Shown here in pieces: positions 57,546 to 64,000 of a DNA stretch of 64,000 bases. Within the stretch, counting starts at the first letter, position 1. The number at the start of each line of letters is the position of its first letter. The position numbers were made by a program, and so were the translations under genes. The notes under the pieces were generated by a model that had not been told where the DNA came from, did not search any database, and worked only from the letters and a program-made list of their open reading frames with translations. Origin of the DNA: Zea mays (taxonomy: Eukaryota > Streptophyta > Magnoliopsida > Poales > Poaceae); assembly GCF_902167145.1 (NCBI RefSeq), contig NC_050102.1, forward strand, positions 1,984,001-2,048,000, in the 5' to 3' direction.

Positions 57546-60500
57546 TCATGCACCAAGTTCACGGTTTAAGTAGTCGACAAACATCCTCTTTGCGCTGTCA
57601 GCATCTGTCGGTGGTGGTGGCCCACTCAGACTGTACTGCCCTGCCAGCTTGATGAAAGTTCTCCGCAGGCTTCTGAGCTCAGGTAGGCCAACAGATCTCT
57701 CAAGCTTGATGTGGCAATCAGTTAAGCATCCCAACTGCATCAGATCAACCAAGCATACTATGTGCACGTAGAGAAGGCAGAAGAGGCAAATCCTTAGGAC
57801 ATGTTCGGTTTGATCTGGATTCAAGGGATTGGAGTGGATTAAATCCCCTCAATCCACCCAAGCATCTCCAACAACGTGACCTATAAAAAAGCCTTATAAT
57901 TTAAAAATAAGTATATTTTATAGAATTTAAGGATCCAATAAAACATCCCGCTCCAAAAACATCCCGCTCCAACAGTAAAGTCTCAAACCTATGTTATAGG
58001 GCAGCTCACTACAATGAAGTCTATTTGAGGCACTTGAGAAGATGTCCTATAATTTTTTGACCAAATTTTATGAAATCAGGCATTATCAGAGTAGTTTTTA
58101 CTGTGTAGAGTCCCATATTTCAATTTGAGACACCAATTTGAAGCATTGTTGGAGATGCTAAGGATGTGGCAATCAGTTAAGCATCCCAACTGCATCAGAT
58201 CAACCAAGCATACTATGTGCACGTAGAGAAGGCAGAAGAGGCAAATCCTTAGGACATGTTCGGTTTGATCTGGATTCAAGGGATTGGAGTGGATTAAATC
58301 CCCTCAATCCACCCAAGCATCTCCAACAACGTGACCTATAAAAAAGCCTTATAATTTAAAAATAAGTATATTTTATAGAATTTAAGGCTCCAATAAAACA
58401 TCCCGCTCCAAAAACATCCCGCTCCAACAGTAAAGTCTCAAACCTATGTTATAGGGCAGCTCACTACAATGAAGTCTATTTGAGGCACTTGAGAAGATGT
58501 CCTATAATTTTTTGACCAAATTTTATGAAATCAGGCATTATCAGAGTAGTTTTTACTGTGTAGAGTCCCATATTTCAATTTGAGACACCAATTTGAAGCA
58601 TTGTTGGAGATGCTAAGGATGTGGCAATCAGTTAAGCATCCCAACTGCATCAGATCAACCAAGCATACTATGTGCACGTAGAGAAGGCAGAAGAGGCAAA
58701 TCCTTAGGACATGTTCGGTTTGATCTGGATTCAAGGGATTGGAGTGGATTAAATCCCCTCAATCCACCCAAGCATCTCCAACAACGTGACCTATAAAAAA
58801 GCCTTATAATTTAAAAATAAGTATATTTTATAGAATTTAAGGCTCCAATAAAACATCCCGCTCCAAAAACATCCCGCTCCAACAGTAAAGTCTCAAACCT
58901 ATGTTATAGGGCAGCTCACTACAATGAAGTCTATTTGAGGCACTTGAGAAGATGTCCTATAATTTTTTGACCAAATTTTATGAAATCAGGCATTATCAGA
59001 GTAGTTTTTACTGTGTAGAGTCCCATATTTCAATTTGAGACACCAATTTGAAGCATTGTTGGAGATGCTCTAACCGAGCAAGCCCTTAGGGATGGTTTGG
59101 GTACTCTAGTATTCACTCTGATCCACGTGTATTGATGTGGATTGGGTGTAAATTAGCAATCCACCTCAATACATGTGGATTCGAGTGAATACTAGAGTAT
59201 CCAAACAAAGACTTAAGAGTTTTATAATTTAGTACATCTGAAATTATGGATCTAATTATAGATTAATCATGTGGAGAACAAATAGCAAATTTATATATCA
59301 CATTATAAAAAAATAGCCTATGCTGACTCACTGAGATTGCATTTGTGTAAAACTGAAACAAACTAGGGGCTAGTTTGGAAACTCAAATCATCTACGATAT
59401 TGGAGAGATTAAAGGACAAATTAGTTCATTTTCACCTTAATTCCAATCCCGAAGGAGATTTTAGTTTCCAAGCTAGCCCTAAGGGCTTATTTGGTTTTGA
59501 GAGCAAGGGGATTGAAGGGGCTAAAATTCCATTTCAATTCAATTTTAATAAATAACAAGGAGATTTTAGTCCCTTCAATCCCCTCTAATCCCCTTACTCC
59601 CAAACAAGCCCTAAAAGAGTACTTTTTCCATGAATAAAGGATATAGTTGGCAAGTTGGGCCCAATGGAGATCTTATTCACAGCAAGCCCAAGACCGCATG
59701 ACTGTGCTTCAACAATTGCATTGACCACCTCCTGCAGAGTGTAGCACGTTACCAAGGCTTGTAGATTTATAGAACCGCGCATTTCCGAAGACAGCTATGA
59801 GCTAAAACAACTGGCATTACCTGTGTTGCCTTGTCCATCTCATAGAGGGAATTAGCCTCTGTTGTTCGCACCTGAAATATCAAGACATCATTGAAACCTA
59901 GAATAGCCACCAAAGATTCAGGAAGGCAATCATAACCGCATTCTAGAACACAAACAAGTCAATTAGGAAAGCATTCTATATTATTGAGCTGCTGCCAGTT
60001 TTTTCCTTTCTTGTATTATTCCATTTTTCATATGGCAGCTGCAATAATCTTGGTAATTCATTTTAACTTCAAATTTCCAACAACAGCCTCATATTTGAAT
60101 CTTGGAAACAACCTCTTGCAAATGCAGGGAAAGGCTGTGCACTACAGACCTAAATAGATCTGACCCTTGCCCTTTTTTAAAAATTTTCAACAACAATTTA
60201 TACTTACCGTCTGAGTGGCTATTGTAGGCTGGAGAACTTTTACATCTCTTGTTTTGGAATCCACTTTTTTTGTCAAATATGACACAGCTTCAGCAATAAC
60301 AGGAGCTGTTTCCACTAATTCATCTATTTTAAACATTGGAGAAAACAGATTAGTTAGATCAAATTATTTGCCTAACCCAATGCAGGAAATAAGTGGTCAT
60401 GCATTGTCCTGCGCTAAACATATTCTAATGCTGCTGCACGGAAGCAGTTTATCAAGAGTCCAACGCTTTGTTAGGCAGATCAACTTAGTGTTTAAAAGAA

Positions 60501-63128
60501 CATCTAGCACAATTGTTGATCCTTGCATATTTTTTCCCACGCATGCCTTCAGATACTGACTATCATATATTTCTCTTAATTGGGATGCAACAACCAGTCA
60601 ACCATCTTTTGCAACATAGTTTAGAAACAAAAGGCTAACCAAACACTACAGTTTTAAAAAAATTAAAACAGTATACAACTAATCATAATCCTCCTCAATA
60701 ACAAATGGATCCATGAAATTTCTCTGTTTTCTTTGGCCTGTAATGGAATCATATAGTTTTGAAAGCCAGAACACATACAGTTCAAATATGGAGGGGTGGT
60801 AGCTTTTCCTAAGTTAGGATTTGGACAATGCATTTGATAAGATTAGAAGAGATGAAAGATCAGGTAGGTTAAAATACTGGAATATAAAATTTGGGTACCC
60901 TAGCTACATTTGGAAAAGTTGACCTTGGGACAACAGTTAGTTTTCGTGACAAAAAATTGCAGGTAAGCACCCATTCAATTATTTTAGATAAAGACCCTAC
61001 AGAACGAATAAATAGCAAGGCCAATAGTTATGAAGGAACCGTCAAGAAAATAGGAATTAGCAAACACATGAAAATAGGAACCATCAAGAAACATATTATG
61101 AAGGAAGCAAACAATCGCATAGTTACGACTCAAAACAGGGCAGTGAAGCGACTATAAAATTTGAGACATATTCAAATCTAGAAAAGCATTTCTGAGGAAT
61201 TAACCAGTGTTATTAAAACTACGTTTAAACAATGTTTAAACTACGTTTAAACGTCAAAATTCTAATTAGAGGTTGAAACCACGTTTTAGCGTTTTGGCGT
61301 TCTAAACTGCAAAACGCAGTGTTTTATGCATTTTAGACCATTATCTACTTTTGGGCCCAGTCTATTAGTTACTTTTGGGGTTCAATCCAGCTCATGGGTG
61401 AAGTATTGGTAAGCCACTAACCTCTCTGTTTTGGTACTTAACTTCATATTATTGTCTGAAATTATGATGTATTGGTATTTTTCCTATGTTGTTTAAAACT
61501 ACGTTTAAACTTTAAAAGTCAAAATTTCACTCATGAACGTTCCAACGTTTTACCGTTTTAATAACCTTGGAATTAACAGCAGACAATGAGGATAACTCAT
61601 ACAAGATCATGCGAAGAAATTACAAATAACAACAATAACAAGATAAACAAGTTTATTTACCTCTAGATGGGAACAATTCAAAAAGAGGGGAATCCCAACG
61701 ATTGCGTCTATCTGGCTTCTCAAATCTACTTACAAGATCTTCAAATCTGTCACCATTGAAGAAAAAGAAAATGAGAGGGCAATTGCAACTGATACTAGAC
61801 AGAGCACTGCTTGAATAGAAAAAACACAGCTGTTTAATTATTCCGACAACCCCAAAATTCAATACAGTAACCGAACTACTAAAGACTTATTACCTATGAA
61901 ATACAAGTTTGTTTAAAAATAAGAATGCCAACAGCATCTGACCCCATTAGTGTTTCAGCCTTTCAGGTCAATGAGCTCCATACAGATTAGATCTGACTTA
62001 CATATTAGTATCATATGCTGGTTCTCCTTTCTCCTGGCGGTTGCTGTTCCATTCCTTACAATGGTCCACTTCTGTATCACAAAAAAGCTGAAACATAAAA
62101 GAGGAAATATAGAAGAAATTACTTTCGAATGGATGATTTACTGTCCTGAACTGTTGAAAGCACAATAAAGTTTTCATTCTTTCCTATAGGTGCTCTTGGA
62201 CAAAAGGATCATGCAGCACATAGTCATGAGTTCCAATTTGTCCTATTTGTTGAATTAACATAATTTTTATAACTTTGTTAGGTGAGGCTCTATCTTGTAA
62301 GTTTACTTAGGTAATCCTTGTTAAATACCAAGACTAGTCTGAAAAGGTAGCTCATCATGCAAACAATATTACCATCTGATTCAAGATGTTAATTAAATCC
62401 GTACATCTACAACTCCAGTTTGTTTGTATTATGCTAGCCAAGCCATCGTTCTAAGTACATAAATGAGAGAGCAAGCGCCTACCACACAATATCTTACACC
62501 AGATGCACGCGCAAGACACCACAACTCATAGCGGTACCCCTGCATATTATCAAGGGAAAGTTGATTAATTGTATCCAAGACAAAGACACAGGTACGCAAT
62601 AATATTGCAACTTTGCAAGACCATAATGCATTTGAGGCATCGTAACTGTACAATGATGTAAGGGAAATTGCAGAATCTATTTTATATCACAACTAATAGA
62701 ATGAAGAAATAAATAGGACAAATAAAAAATAGGATGAAGAACTTGATACTACCCTCACCTTAATATTATTCAACGAGTCGACAATAATTATGCTGTCGCG
62801 TGACACAGACCTGTCAACTTCTGATCTAAGAAGCCCTCTCAAGTTTTTCTCCACAACCATATCTAACAAGGGACAACCAAAGACAACAAGAAAGAAACAA
62901 GCTCATCACAGGGTCAAAGCACAAGTCCAAAACTAGCTAACTAAAAAATGTAACAACAACAAATAGTCAAATACCTTTGTAGCTATCGTTGCGCCTGAGA
63001 TGGAGGGATGACTCATCGATGATTCGGACTGTAAGGTCAGGCGAGGAGGAGTGCAGCGCCACAGCAAGGCAAGCGGCGGCTGCTGTTTTACCGCTGCACG
63101 GCTGCCCACACATCACGACGAGCGCCAT
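57546..63128 (-). CDS. KTI12: KTI12/DRL1, Elongator-associated P-loop protein (9 coding exons)
   Basis: Exons (minus): 63128-62975, 62862-62759, 62539-62483, 62087-62002, 61746-61661, 60323-60208, 59871-59821, 59731-59645, 57710-57546; 906 nt, 301 residues, matching the family length of about 300. A Walker A motif GQPCSGKT is at residues 8-15, followed by conserved EKNLRG, RRNRWDSPLFEL, QPTIATQ and GLPELR-x-LRRTF. KTI12 works with the Elongator complex in tRNA wobble-uridine modification; the Arabidopsis homologue DRL1/ELO4 affects meristems and leaf polarity (family knowledge). Introns 1-7 are GT-AG. Intron 8 reads ATATCCTTT at its 5' end and AC at its 3' end, with branch-like TGCTTAACT, the U12 AT-AC pattern. 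That choice alone restores the family sequence across the junction (LPT-IKLERS). No breaks were seen. Confidence 0.94.
57708..59070. repeat. 455-bp unit in three tandem copies, KTI12 intron 8
   Basis: Copies start at 57708, 58163 and 58618, exactly 455 bp apart, nearly identical (one base difference noticed, near 57933). Each starts with the 3' end of the intron (GATGTGGCAATCAGTTAAGC on the plus strand) and ends in an inverted-repeat element with ends GCATCTCCAACAA and TTGTTGGAGATGC (57862-58159 in the first copy). Only the copy at 57708 joins exon 9. Confidence 0.95.
59089..59212. mobile_element. Tourist-like MITE, KTI12 intron 8
   Basis: A 124-bp near-palindrome with ends GGGATGGTTTGG and CCAAACAAAGAC and arms containing TACTCTAGTATTCACTC, flanked by TTA at 59086-59088 and 59213-59215. 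Confidence 0.85.
59366..59479. mobile_element. Tourist-like MITE A, KTI12 intron 8
   Basis: Ends GGGGCTAGTTTGGAAACT and AGTTTCCAAGCTAGCCC are inverted. The right end abuts the next MITE through TAA at 59480-59482. Confidence 0.75.
59483..59611. mobile_element. Tourist-like MITE B, KTI12 intron 8
   Basis: Ends GGGCTTATTTGG and CCAAACAAGCCC with long matching arms (AAGGGGATTGAAGGGG), flanked by TAA at 59480-59482 and 59612-59614. The right end is about 30 bases from the U12-type 5' splice site at 59644. Confidence 0.85.
61205..61568. mobile_element. Mutator-like MITE with 9-bp target duplication, KTI12 intron 5
   Basis: Ends CAGTGTTATTAAAAC and GTTTTAATAACCTT are inverted, with inner repeats of ACGTTTAAAC. 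GGAATTAAC is duplicated at 61196-61204 and 61569-61577. Confidence 0.82.
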
Positions 63129-64000
63129 GGACGACGTGGAAATCTTCAGAGATAAAGAGGTGGGGAAACCATTCAGTCATACAAAAATGTTGCCACACAG
63201 TAGATGCCCAATTACATGAGGACCCAAGGAGCAGCAGAAAAGTGATGCATCCATGATCTCGACGTAACACTAAATCATACAAAAAGCATTTTTTATGTAC
63301 ATCGATGCTCAAGGGAGAAATTTCAGTATACACGTCTCAATTCGGCTGCCTCTCAACATAAAGGATCCAATTCATCATCCTTTTAGAAATTGACACCATG
63401 GCTCACGGATTTTTCATTCTAGGTGTTTTTGGTCCTTATCTTCATTTTAAATGTTTTGTGTTTCCTTTCCTCAGGCCAGTAAGCCTCACGGACCGTTCTA
63501 CCCATGTCTTTTTTTATCACCTTGACTGGAGACGAGAACTGGAGACCGAGACTGGCTATTTCTTTGAGCTGAGCACAGCTTGGCACAGCGCCGCCGGCTG
63601 TTCTTACTTCGCCGACGCCATCCTCCCCTTCCGGATACTGATGACCGTCACAGTTTGAAAAGTCGCCACTCAGCAGACTGATCATGCAAAATTGCCGCTA
63701 TTGGAATAACAATGATGTTGAGATGAAATGGGCCATCCCAACTGCATACTGATTACTGCAAAGCAACTTTAAGTCTGAACCAAGTGACTTCAAAATTATA
63801 CCTGTCTTGCAAGTAGTTATTGTACTCACGGATGGTTGGTAAAGCGATTAACCACCCAGGTCGAGTTTGGAATCACCCACGCTAAATTGTGATTCCAAGC
63901 TGAGTTGGAATCACCCAGGCTGAGTTTGGACCTTGCTGCAGTATTAAATTTCAGAGCCGGAGGGAGATCGGCATAGGGAGATCGCAATGTTTTCAGATCG
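63129..64000. other. KTI12 5' flank and end of window
   Basis: Holds the presumed KTI12 promoter (minus strand). Open stretches at 63398-63658 (plus) and 63419-63685 (minus) lack recognisable domains. GGAATCACCCA is repeated near 63869 and 63915. No gene is supported. Confidence 0.4.

Noticed and set aside
57546..57824. KTI12 last exon starting at the upstream GATGCAG acceptor
   Set aside because: It adds a stretch (LGCLTDCH) absent from the family and leaves no matching donor at exon 8; the AT-AC junction fits exactly.
63398..63685. Open frames on both strands near the window end
   Set aside because: No domain, no splice or promoter context, and each is shorter than 90 codons.

Overview
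The window looks like genomic DNA of a large-genome grass, most probably maize (Zea mays) or a close relative. The evidence is a stack of nested long-terminal-repeat retrotransposons, including a young Opie/Ji-like copia element, next to GC-rich grass genes whose introns are full of small transposons. The species is inferred from these traits and was not checked by a search.

Retrotransposon block, 1-27343, four elements in three levels. The oldest, gypsy-3 (from 15750), keeps the end of its pol and a 3' LTR beginning at 17763. Gypsy-1 (1-4348 plus 13736-15749) lies against its pol; the left end is outside the window. Gypsy-2 (4349-13730, target duplication GTAGG) is inserted in gypsy-1. The Opie-like copia element (18183-27110, minus strand, target duplication GGGGT) is inserted in the LTR of gypsy-3. 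Gypsy-2 and the copia element are young, with LTRs differing at about 2 of 584 and about 5 of 1240 positions. Gypsy-1 and gypsy-2 both carry a gene antisense to pol. In gypsy-2 that gene is open and appears to have introns, whereas its pol is broken and its gag is missing.

Gene-bearing block, 27344-64000. A subtilase relic (28251-28741, minus) is followed by a three-exon group IIc WRKY gene (31145-32501, plus), a PTEN relic without its catalytic core (33404-34297, minus), the cohesin loader SCC2 (28 coding exons, 37432-55488, minus) and KTI12/DRL1 (9 coding exons, 57546-63128, minus). SCC2 carries the plant-type PHD finger and is complete from start to stop, except for one extra base in exon 16 that would truncate it unless it is a sequencing error. 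KTI12 is intact.

The introns and spacers hold two 5'-truncated LINEs, a solo LTR, three SINE-like copies, two Mutator-like elements with 9-bp target duplications, several Tourist- and Stowaway-like MITEs and local tandem duplications. The most unusual structure is the last KTI12 intron. It has the terminal dinucleotides and signals of a U12-type AT-AC intron, and a 455-bp segment containing its branch site and 3' splice site is present three times in tandem.

SCC2 (cohesin loading) and KTI12 (Elongator-linked tRNA modification) are housekeeping genes in the same orientation. Nothing in the sequence suggests that the genes here form a single pathway.
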